A stretch of 64,000 nt of DNA from Halomonas fontilapidosi (GTDB lineage Bacteria > Pseudomonadota > Gammaproteobacteria > Pseudomonadales > Halomonadaceae). Below the pieces are notes generated by a model, which saw nothing but the letters and a program-made list of their open reading frames with translations, was not told the origin of the DNA and searched no databases. Each line of letters begins with the position of its first letter. Within the stretch, counting starts at the first letter, position 1. Below, in pieces: positions 57,095 through 64,000 of this stretch. The position numbers and the translations under genes were made by a program. The stretch is taken from contig NZ_JACHXQ010000001.1 in assembly GCF_014192285.1 (NCBI RefSeq), positions 310,001 to 374,000 of the forward strand. The letters run 5' to 3'.

Positions 57095-58455
57095 CAGCTG
57101 ATAGCTCGACTCTCACGCTCCGGCTGCCGGCGGGGACTGGCGAGGATGCGCCGCAGCACCTGCCAGGCTGCCAGTCCCGCCAGCAGGTTGCCCAGCGCCG
57201 CCCCCATGGCCAGGCCCATCAAGTTAGCCAGCCAGGCCCCGGCCCAAAGACACGGTAAGTAAAAGACGAACAACCGCGCGGCCGACATCAGCATGGCGCG
57301 CAGCGGCCAGCCCAAGGCGTTACCCGCCGAGACCACGAGCATGCAGACGCCCAGCGCCGCATAGCTGGGCAGCAGGAATCGGATCAGGATCGCCAGGTCA
57401 TCGCGCACTTCGGGATTGCCGGAAAGGCCCTGCGCGACCCACGGAGAGGCCAGCGCCATCAGAATCCCCAGCGACAGCTGCCAGATCACCACCACGCGCA
57501 GCGCCAGGCGCATCAGCCGGTGTATCTGGCCCCAGTCGCCGGCGCCATAGCAGCGTCCGAGCCAGGGCGGAAGCGACATGGTCATGGCCAGCACGACCAT
57601 CAGCGAGAGCGTTTCAAGACGACTGGCCAGCCCCCACGCGGCCACCTGGGCCTCACCCAGAGAGGCCACCACCGAGATCGCCAGCATGGCCGCCAGGGGC
57701 GGCATCAGCTGGCTGATCATGGCCGGGCCGGCAATACCGGCAAAGGGCCCCAGCGAACGGCGAAGCTCGCCGAGCAATCCGTCGGCCGCCAGCCAATCCA
57801 TGCCGCTCAGACGGCGGCCCAACACCAGCAGGCCGGTCGCGAAGGCGATCGACGTCGCCCACGCCGCCCCGGGCAGCCCCAGCCCCTGCCAAGGGCCGAT
57901 GCCGAAGATCAGCAGCGGGTCGAGCAGCAGGTTGAGCAGACTGGTCATCACCATCATCTTGCCGGGTAACCAGGTATCTCCATGGGCCCGGAACAGGCTA
58001 TAGCCGAAATACAGCACCGCGCCCAACCAGGCCGCCAGCAGCTGAGGCGCCCAGTAGTCCCGGATCAGTACGCGAGTCGATTCGTCGGCGCCCAGCAGGG
58101 CGAAGACCGGCGCTTGCACGGCCCACAGCAACGCCACCAGCAGCGCAATGGTCAGCGTTCCCACCAGCAGCACCAGGCTACCCAGTCGCCGTGCCCGGGC
58201 GACTTCCCCTGCCCCCAGGGCACGCGAGATCAGCGCCGCGATGGCGATCCCCATGCCGACCTGAATGCCGATGACCAGAAACGACAGCGGAAACGTGAAG
58301 GACTGGGCGGCCAGCGGTGCGGTGCCCAGTCGCGCGATGAAGGCACTGTCCACCAGCTGGAAACCCAGCAGTGCCAGCACACCAATGGCCATGGGCCAGG
58401 TTTGTCGCCACAGCGTGAGGCCAAGCGAGGAACGCGATTCGTCGAGGGAGGTCAC
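57094..58455 (-). CDS. MATE family efflux transporter
   Basis: The 453-residue protein is a 12-helix multidrug and toxin extrusion pump, driven by Na+ or H+ in bacteria. Both MATE halves are visible (RLGTAPLAAQSFTFPLSFLVIG and VVASLGEAQVAAWGLASRLETL), with GAAWATSIAF in the loop region. NorM/DinF subclass cannot be told. It is convergent with tyrB, one gene per unit. Confidence 0.88.
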   Translation of the reverse strand: MTSLDESRSSLGLTLWRQTWPMAIGVLALLGFQLVDSAFIARLGTAPLAAQSFTFPLSFLVIGIQVGMGIAIAALISRALGAGEVARARRLGSLVLLVGTLTIALLVALLWAVQAPVFALLGADESTRVLIRDYWAPQLLAAWLGAVLYFGYSLFRAHGDTWLPGKMMVMTSLLNLLLDPLLIFGIGPWQGLGLPGAAWATSIAFATGLLVLGRRLSGMDWLAADGLLGELRRSLGPFAGIAGPAMISQLMPPLAAMLAISVVASLGEAQVAAWGLASRLETLSLMVVLAMTMSLPPWLGRCYGAGDWGQIHRLMRLALRVVVIWQLSLGILMALASPWVAQGLSGNPEVRDDLAILIRFLLPSYAALGVCMLVVSAGNALGWPLRAMLMSAARLFVFYLPCLWAGAWLANLMGLAMGAALGNLLAGLAAWQVLRRILASPRRQPERESRAIS

Positions 58456-58511
58456 AGCGGCTCCGTAGTCTGGCAGAAGGCAGGCATTCTACGCCAAGCG
58501 GGCGTCGAACT

Positions 58512-60338
58512 TCAGCCCGCGAACCCCTGACCTCCCACCACGAGACCCGTCAGGACGCGCTCCAATTCCTGGGCCGGCATGGGGCGGAAGAAGTAGAACC
58601 CCTGGACCAGGTCGCAGCGCATCTCCCGTATCAGCGCCAGCTGCTCGCGGTTCTCGACGCCCTCGGCCACGACCTCGAGCCCCAGGCGATGCCCGATGAA
58701 AATCGCCGCCTCCATGATGGCCCGATCCTCGGGCTGCTCAGGGGCATCACGCACAAAGGCACGATCGATCTTGAGGGCCGTAACAGGGAAATGCTTGAGA
58801 TAACTCAGCGACGAGTAGCCGGTACCGAAATCATCGATGGCAATGCGAAAGCCCAGCTGGTGGAGCCGATGTAAACCCGCGAGGATCCTTTCGTCGGCCT
58901 CGATCAGCACATTCTCGGTGAGTTCGATACCAATGTGCCGAGGTCCCAGATCATAGCGCGCCAGACAGGCCTCGAACCGCTGGAAGATATCCGTCCGGCT
59001 CATCTGCCGACCGGAGAAATTGATATCGATGCGCTCGATGGCCAGCCCAGCCTCCCGCCAGAGCGAGCGCTGATGGCAGGCGGCCTCCATGACCCAGTCA
59101 CCGAGACGATGGATCAGGTCGGAGCGTTCGGCGAGAGGAATGAACTCGGCCGGCGAGATCGACGGGCCTTCCGCCGGTTGCCAGCGAAGGAGCGCCTCCA
59201 GATTCTCGATGCGCCCGCTGGCAACGGATACCTGAGGCTGGAAATGCAGCGCGAGCTCGCCCCTCTCCAGCGCCTGCTCCAGCTTATCGATAAGATGATG
59301 CTGATGGAGCAGTTCGTCGTGGAGTTGCTGGTCGAAAAACCACACGCTACCCCGGCCGTCCAGCTTGGCCCGATTCTTGGCCACGTCGGCGTTGCGGATC
59401 AGCTCGCGCGCGGTATCGCCGTTATCCGGCCAGAGGCTGACGCCCAGGCAGGCCGTCACCTGGCGTCGGGAGCCATCCATCAGGAAGGGGGCACGCAAGA
59501 CTTGCTGTACCTTGTGCACCAGCTGCGAGAGCACATCCTCGCGCTGGTAGCCCGGAAAGGCGACCACGAACTCGTCGCCGGAGAGTCGCGAGATCATGTC
59601 AGACGCTCTTGTCGCCCGACGCAGTCGCTGGGTCAGCTCGACCAGCAGCCGGTCACCCTGTTCGTAGCCGAGTGCATCGTTGATCTGCACGAAATGGTCG
59701 ATGTCCAGATAGATCAGCACCAGCCCGGTATTGTGTCGTCGACAGTCGGCGATCACCTCATTCAGCAGAGCCTCGAAGGTCTGACGGTTGGGCAGATGGG
59801 TCAGCGAATCGAAGCGTGTCGCGAAATCCAGCTCGCGATGCGCCCGTTTCTGATCCGACAGGTCCACGTCGACACAGAACATCAGGGGATCATCGGTGTG
59901 TTCGCCGAGCATCACATGGTGAGAGAAGACCGGGACAAGTTCGCCGCTCTTGTGCTGGAGTTCGAGCTCTTCGGCAGGAATCTCGACCCCTTCCTGCACC
60001 CAGGCCCGATGAGCCTGAATCACCGGTTCGCGCATCGGTGACGGAATGATCAGCTCCTCCAGCAGCCGACCCTGGGCCTCATCGGGCGCGTAGCCATAGA
60101 GCCGGGTGCTGGCTTCGTTCCAGTAGATCACCCGGCGCTCACGGTCGTAGCCCTGAACCGCCACTCTGGGCAGACTCTCCAGCAGGGCGCGGAAGCGCTG
60201 CTCGCTCTCCAGGTACTGGCGACGCACGACTTCGACATCGTCCCGGAGATAATCGTCCGGGGCATCGGGCCTTCTCGCGGTGGCCTGTCGCCACCGACGC
60301 GCCAGCCAGTGTCGGAAGCCGGTATCGCGACCGCTCAT
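58512..60338 (-). CDS. PAS-GGDEF-EAL c-di-GMP protein
   Basis: The 608-residue soluble protein has a PAS domain (residues ~45-165), a GGDEF domain with SGDEF (253-257) in place of GGDEF but an intact RASD inhibitory-site motif, and an EAL domain with EALLRW (381-386), [25 protein letters not shown] and AEGVE. The catalytic EAL set is complete, so net phosphodiesterase activity is likely, with the GGDEF perhaps acting as a GTP sensor. ATG 60338 was chosen for its GAGG 6 nt upstream; ATG 60365 is in frame. Confidence 0.92.
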   Translation of the reverse strand: MSGRDTGFRHWLARRWRQATARRPDAPDDYLRDDVEVVRRQYLESEQRFRALLESLPRVAVQGYDRERRVIYWNEASTRLYGYAPDEAQGRLLEELIIPSPMREPVIQAHRAWVQEGVEIPAEELELQHKSGELVPVFSHHVMLGEHTDDPLMFCVDVDLSDQKRAHRELDFATRFDSLTHLPNRQTFEALLNEVIADCRRHNTGLVLIYLDIDHFVQINDALGYEQGDRLLVELTQRLRRATRASDMISRLSGDEFVVAFPGYQREDVLSQLVHKVQQVLRAPFLMDGSRRQVTACLGVSLWPDNGDTARELIRNADVAKNRAKLDGRGSVWFFDQQLHDELLHQHHLIDKLEQALERGELALHFQPQVSVASGRIENLEALLRWQPAEGPSISPAEFIPLAERSDLIHRLGDWVMEAACHQRSLWREAGLAIERIDINFSGRQMSRTDIFQRFEACLARYDLGPRHIGIELTENVLIEADERILAGLHRLHQLGFRIAIDDFGTGYSSLSYLKHFPVTALKIDRAFVRDAPEQPEDRAIMEAAIFIGHRLGLEVVAEGVENREQLALIREMRCDLVQGFYFFRPMPAQELERVLTGLVVGGQGFAG

Positions 60339-60386
60339 TCGTGCCTCATCATCGGAAGACGGCAATACAACGCATCACAGTATAGG

Positions 60387-60430
60387 TTCACCCACCCTGG
60401 TAAGCTCACCCACTCTGCAGGCTCACCCCC
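60387..60430. repeat. three CTCACCCAC direct repeats upstream of the dioxygenase gene
   Basis: TTCACCCAC (60387), CTCACCCAC (60405) and CTCACCCCC (60422) are spaced 18 and 17 bp, so on one helix face roughly every 1.7 turns. They lie in the 327-bp gap shared by the GGDEF-EAL gene (minus) and the dioxygenase gene (plus). The rest of the gap is AT-rich, with no gene. They may be a regulator site. Confidence 0.5.
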
Positions 60431-60665
60431 ACCCCGCGGGCCATGGAACCTTCATCCTACCTGCATATGTAAGCGATATCCTACACGCAATGTGTATCGA
60501 CCCGGCGTTGTCGTGCGTCGTTGCAACGAAACGGCAAATGACACTTCGAGATAAATACCCTGTTTTTTTTGACATTTCGCTGCAGATCTTCTCCTTTTCC
60601 TAGGGTTGCCACGACATTCGGGCAACCACCGGGCAATCACGCCCACATCCAATGGAGAAGATCCC

Positions 60666-61460
60666 ATGAAACTCGATACCCTCAAGTACGGCTTCGATCC
60701 CGCCACCATGCCCCTCGACCCGATGGCCGACTACTGGACGCCGGACGTCACTGACGCCCTGCAACGCCATGACTGGGCCATGACCGAGGTGCGCTCCCGG
60801 GTGGATCTCGAAGCCTGGCAGGCATTTACCACCGACCTGCCCCGTGATCCCTACGTCAACCGTCGCTGGAAGCGCATGTCGTGGCTGACCCTGGACGAGC
60901 GGGGCGAAGCCTATGACATGGGCCATTGCCCCATGGCGCAGGGAGGGGCCTTCAATGATGCCGAGAGCATGGCGGACCGACTGCGTTACTACGAGCCACT
61001 GACGCCCGAGTTCATGGCCCGCCCGGATGTGAAAGCCTTCGTGCGCGCCTGGGCCCGGCTCTGGGACCTCAAGCCGAACGAGCCCATCCTGATGCAGATC
61101 ACCGGCGTTCGCGGCGAAGGCATGGTCGACCCCCTGCAGGGTCAGGGGATCCACGCCGATGGCTGCAAGGCGCTGAGCATTCTGGTATTGAACCGCCACA
61201 ATGTCGCGGGCGGCGACAACCACCTGTATGCCGACAAGGCCGGAACCCGGCCCCTGGTCGACACCACACTCGCCCCTGGCGATATCCTGCACCTGCGCGA
61301 CGATCGTCTCTTCCACAGCGTGGACGGTATCCACCAGCTGGATGAAGAGGCGCCCTTCGAGCGCTTCATCATCATCATCAACAGCCGCTTCGTGGACGAG
61401 TTCCAGAACCGCATGCTGCGTCGGCACTTCCCCGCGGCGGTGCTCAACGAGACCTGCTGA
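60666..61460 (+). CDS. 2-oxoglutarate/Fe(II)-dependent dioxygenase (IDO/BsmA-like)
   Basis: The 264-residue protein belongs to the 2OG-Fe dioxygenase family (PF10014-like), which includes L-isoleucine 4-hydroxylase and BsmA. The iron facial triad fits: H163 and D165 (IHADG), H217 (LFHSVDG), with R233 for 2OG. Members hydroxylate free amino acids such as isoleucine, leucine or methionine. GGAGAAGATCCC precedes ATG 60666. It is a single gene behind a long AT-rich leader. The substrate is unknown. Confidence 0.85.
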   Translation: MKLDTLKYGFDPATMPLDPMADYWTPDVTDALQRHDWAMTEVRSRVDLEAWQAFTTDLPRDPYVNRRWKRMSWLTLDERGEAYDMGHCPMAQGGAFNDAESMADRLRYYEPLTPEFMARPDVKAFVRAWARLWDLKPNEPILMQITGVRGEGMVDPLQGQGIHADGCKALSILVLNRHNVAGGDNHLYADKAGTRPLVDTTLAPGDILHLRDDRLFHSVDGIHQLDEEAPFERFIIIINSRFVDEFQNRMLRRHFPAAVLNETC

Positions 61461-61524
61461 ACCCCGCCATTAACCCTAGAGAAAAAGGGTAATCGCGTTT
61501 TGGCGTGAAGGAGATGAAGTCCCC

Positions 61525-61651
61525 CTGTGGGAGCGCAATTTATTGCCGGTTCGACGCCTCGACGATGGCGCCGACAGGCGCCCCGGAGCTGAGTGCTTAT
61601 AGCCGGGAAGGCCTCGGGCCTTCTTTCGCGATCTGAAGATCGCTCCTACAG
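61525..61651. repeat. inverted pair of REP-like elements
   Basis: TGTGGGAGCGCAATTTATTGC (61525-61546) and GCGATCTGAAGATCGCTCCTACAGG (61628-61651) carry the same TGTaGGAGC core in opposite orientation and can pair over the intervening GC-rich sequence. They are in the gap between the dioxygenase and yceI genes. The core is shared with 27679-27819. Confidence 0.65.
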
Positions 61652-61686
61652 GGCAGCATCACGCCACCTTGCGATACTCCGAAAAA

Positions 61687-61717
61687 GACACCCCCCGGCG
61701 CAACGCTGGGGGGTGTC
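61687..61717 (-). terminator. terminator of the cybB-yceI unit
   Basis: A 10-bp stem (GACACCCCCC / GGGGGGTGTC), extended by a short inner GCG/CGC pair, is followed on the minus strand by TTTTTCGG. It lies 33 bp after the yceI stop. Confidence 0.85.
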
Positions 61718-61749
61718 ATGCTGCCTACAGGACGTGTCGCGGGGTTGCC

Positions 61750-62334
61750 TTACTGGCGAACACCCTCGAACGTCACGTAGAGCTCGACGTCATGCATCAC
61801 CTCGGGAAAGTCGCTCATGTCGATGCCATAGTCGGCCAGCGTCAGCAGGGTAGACCCCTCGAAACCGGCACGATACCCCCCCCAGGGGTCCTCGCCCTCA
61901 CCCACCAGGGTGACCTGCATCTCAATCTCGTTCGTCTCGCCGTGCATGGTCAACTCGCCGGTCAGGACGCCTGCATCGTCGCCGGTCGGTGAAAAATCGC
62001 TGGAGGTGAAGGTGGCAGTCGGATATTGCGCCACATCCAGGAAATCATCGCTCTTGATGTGCTTGTCACGCTCGGCATGGTTGCTGTTGAGGCTAGCCAC
62101 CTCGACATCAATGTTGACCGATGACGCTTCCAGATTGTCGGGATCATAGCTGAAGCTACCGGAGAAATCCTCGAGGCTGCCAAGGATGTAGGAGTAGCCC
62201 AGGTGGCTGACCTTGAACTGCACGAAGGCGTGTTGGCCGTCGGTATCGATGACATAGTCGGCGGCCTGGGCCTGGCTGACGCCCATCAGGGCGGTGGCGC
62301 CCAGCGCAGTGGCAATGGCGGTCTTCTTGAACAT
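61750..62334 (-). CDS. YceI family periplasmic protein
   Basis: The 194-residue protein has a signal peptide (about 22 residues, ending AQA-A) and the YceI lipocalin-like beta barrel: YVIDTDGQHAFVQFKVSHLG, VASLNSNHAERDKHIKSDDFLD and LTMHGETNEIEMQVT. YceI proteins bind polyisoprenoids such as ubiquinone precursors. Together with cytochrome b561 upstream this is the common yceI-cybB pair. GGAG precedes ATG 62334. Confidence 0.93.
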   Translation of the reverse strand: MFKKTAIATALGATALMGVSQAQAADYVIDTDGQHAFVQFKVSHLGYSYILGSLEDFSGSFSYDPDNLEASSVNIDVEVASLNSNHAERDKHIKSDDFLDVAQYPTATFTSSDFSPTGDDAGVLTGELTMHGETNEIEMQVTLVGEGEDPWGGYRAGFEGSTLLTLADYGIDMSDFPEVMHDVELYVTFEGVRQ

Positions 62335-62377
62335 CAGGTGTCTCTCCTTGCTGATGGTTTCGGGGAGGGATATCGCC

Positions 62378-62932
62378 TCAGGGGCGACGGGAACGGCGCG
62401 GATCGACCATGCGCAACATGACATCGTTGCGATCGACCCAATGGTGTTTGAAAGCGGCCAGGCTATGGCCTGCGGCAAGCAGCATCAGCGCCAGGGCGCC
62501 GTACCAGTGAACCTGACCGGCCACGGTGGCCTGATTCGGCAGGTCGCTGATCAGGGCGGGCACCACGAAGGCGTCGAATACGCTGATTCCCTTGCCGTCA
62601 GCGGTGGAAATCAGATAGCCACTGCACAGCACCACCAGCATCAATACATAGAGGCCAATATGGCCGAAATGGGCCGCCAGGCGCTCGAGGCGATGGCCCT
62701 TCTCCACCGGCGTCGGATTGGCGAAACGCCACCCCAGGCGAAGCAGAGTGGCAAACAGCAAGAGCATACCGACGGAGCGGTGCCACCAGGGTCCCAAGTT
62801 GTACCAGTTGTCGTAGTAACCGAGCCCGGTCATCCACCAGCCAAGGATGAAGAGGCCGATAATGGCCAGTGCAGAGACCCAGTGCAGCAGAATACTGACC
62901 AGTCCCCAGCCGCTGCGGGTGTTCTTCCACAT
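62378..62932 (-). CDS. cybB: cytochrome b561
   Basis: The 184-residue inner membrane di-heme protein has four to five helices and His ligands expected near ILLHWVSA, WWHRSVGML, HIGLYVLML and VHWYGALAL. It transfers electrons between quinone and periplasmic or cytoplasmic partners, including superoxide in E. coli. It lies upstream of yceI by 43 bp and shares its terminator. Confidence 0.9.
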   Translation of the reverse strand: MWKNTRSGWGLVSILLHWVSALAIIGLFILGWWMTGLGYYDNWYNLGPWWHRSVGMLLLFATLLRLGWRFANPTPVEKGHRLERLAAHFGHIGLYVLMLVVLCSGYLISTADGKGISVFDAFVVPALISDLPNQATVAGQVHWYGALALMLLAAGHSLAAFKHHWVDRNDVMLRMVDPRRSRRP

Positions 62933-63087
62933 GTTCAGGCCCTCTGGCGCGCGTCGCTACGATCACAACAGCCTATCGCAGCGCGCCATCGGTATCCGCT
63001 GAAAAAAGCCGAATGCATCATTCGGAAAAACCAGATGCCATCAGCGAAGGCGATATCGCGGACCGCCAGACCGGCGCAAGAGGTGAC

Positions 63088-63316
63088 TCAGTCCGGCTCG
63101 TCAAGAGTCTCGAGCAAGAGTCGGGCGGTAGAAGCGCTGGAGGCCCGATTCTGGCCGGTCGCCAGCAGGCCATCGTGCACCTAGAAAGGGGCGAAGTCAT
63201 TGCGGCTGCACCGTAGCGAGCGCCCTACGTTTGAGGGCATCCTCCAGCCAGAAACCCGTCTCGTCGCCGGTGTCCCCCATGCGGTCGTGCGACGTCAGTA
63301 CCATCAGGATCTTCAC
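63088..63316 (-). pseudogene. remnant of DJ-1/PfpI-type glutamine amidotransferase gene
   Basis: The N-terminal fragment (GTG 63316 with GAGGAGG upstream; VKILMVLTSHDRMGDTGDE) and C-terminal fragment (HDGLLATGQNRASSASTA, ending at TGA 63088) of a type-1 amidotransferase domain protein lie within 229 bp. About 150 codons of the ~225-residue gene are missing. The junction (LEDALKRR) fits recombination between two similar FWLE/FLVED-like sites. Two frameshifts and a TAG (within DFAPF-V) are present as well. The gene is dead. Confidence 0.85.
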
Positions 63317-63503
63317 CGTCGCCTCCTCGAGCGGGCGTGAACCCGGGATATTCCTGAGGGAGTGCTGCAAACGAAGATAGCGGGTGGTGAAATCTAAGGG
63401 AATCAACCAGTTCCGGCAAGAACACGATTCCAAGAGGCCATCCGCTATAGGTGAAAGCGTATCTCCCTGGATTCCGTCCTGCAACGGGTCTATCCATGTT
63501 GAA

Positions 63504-64000
63504 ATGAGCAGTCAGCGAACCACCAGCGACAGCGGTGCTCTGCTCCTCCGTGAAGCCCTCGATAACAGCGGTGTCATTGATGCGCTGGAAGACCATCTGG
63601 TCGATCGGCGCGACCCGGATCGCGTCCGCCACACCTTGGCCAGTCAGTTGCGCACCGTGGTGCTGCAGCGTGCAATGGGCTGGATCGATCTCAAAGATAC
63701 CACCACGCTGCGCCGTGATCCGCTCTGGCAACTGGCGTGCAGCGACGCGCGGGGCACGACGCCATTGGGACCGACCGTCTCAAGCCGCGCCGTCGCGCTT
63801 GCTGACCTGCTTGGGCCGCAACGACAACATCGATACCGTGCACGAAGGGTTGCTACGGCTGGCGACCTGGCGCCTGACCTCGCTGACGGGCGGCAAACGC
63901 CCCGAGCAGCTGATGCTAAATATCGACGGGTTGCCCATCGAGGTCCACGGTCACCAGGGCGGCTCGGCGTTTCATGGGCACGTGGGGGCACGAATCTATG
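63504..64000 (+). mobile_element. IS1380-family transposase, frameshifted and cut by the window end
   Basis: From ATG 63504 the first frame gives SDSGALLLREALDNSG, DPDRVRHTLASQLRT and DTTTLRRDPLWQLA, IS1380 N-terminus features. About 63765-63780 the family sequence continues in the +1 frame: LLTCLGRNDNIDTVHEGLL, LMLNIDGLPIEVHGHQ, AFHGHVGARIY, including the catalytic Asp in IDGLP. No stop is passed in the first frame before the window end. The element left end lies in 63317-63503 but I could not find its inverted repeat. The rest lies outside. Confidence 0.85.

Noticed and set aside
60387-60430. Iterons or an origin
   Set aside because: Only three short repeats and no replication initiator gene nearby; a regulator site is simpler.

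Overview
The window looks like chromosome of a GC-rich, aerobic gammaproteobacterium, most probably a Halomonas or close Halomonadaceae relative. The evidence is family-level: a phasin, an EhuB-type (ectoine/hydroxyectoine) binding protein, paired urt urea-transport and urease clusters, a TyrR/PhhR-phhAB-tyrB block, RlpA, purMN next to a perM-hda pair, and acidic proteins throughout. No rRNA or tRNA gene, CRISPR array or prophage was seen. Genus assignment is inference.

Layout. 1-13.3 kb is housekeeping: a SARP-type regulator cut by the window edge, miaE with a DUF1289 gene, acnB, rraA, a membrane GDPD phosphodiesterase, fumC, a phasin, a lipoprotein, an orphan EhuB-like binding protein, hda and perM. 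13.4-22.7 kb carries purMN, dcd, a Mrp/ApbC ATPase, a membrane-anchored coiled-coil protein with 15-residue repeats, arfB, a spermidine-synthase-like gene and three membrane or envelope genes (YqhA, YihY, phospholipase D). 22.7-34.8 kb is a urea block, all on the minus strand: urtABCDE (ABC urea importer), then ureD, ureABC, ureEF, ureG and a small His-rich membrane protein. Both urtA and ureD are preceded by near-consensus sigma-54 -24/-12 elements that share the core ACATCCCTTGC, so uptake and hydrolysis of urea are probably switched on together under nitrogen limitation.

35-42 kb is a tripartite tricarboxylate transporter (tctCBA) divergent from an overlapping four-gene run: a short IclR-type regulator, TctD response regulator, TctE kinase and an extra periplasmic binding protein. 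A perfect inverted repeat lies between the two arms. 42-57 kb holds rlpA, cobA, an NSS transporter and the aromatic amino acid system: hpd, tyrR/phhR, phhA, phhB and tyrB. These convert phenylalanine to tyrosine to 4-hydroxyphenylpyruvate to homogentisate. TyrR-box-like sites lie upstream of both hpd and phhA. Between them sit a thiamine-binding protein, cfa, a PAS-GGDEF cyclase, a hydrolase and a RecQ-family helicase of non-standard architecture.

57-64 kb contains a MATE pump, a PAS-GGDEF-EAL protein, an IDO/BsmA-like 2-oxoglutarate dioxygenase, yceI and cytochrome b561. It ends with the decayed remnant of a DJ-1/PfpI-type amidotransferase gene next to an IS1380-family transposase that needs a frameshift and runs off the window.

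Smaller structure of interest includes a ~100-bp intergenic element present twice in opposite orientation with a covarying hairpin, two short tandem arrays abutting the stop codons of purN and urtE, REP-like hairpins near ureD and the dioxygenase gene, and a 16-bp palindrome between tyrR and phhA. I saw no clearly unprecedented multi-gene system. The most original leads are the IclR-TctDE-binding-protein operon, the covarying repeat, the twin sigma-54 urea promoters and the repeat-bearing coiled-coil protein.
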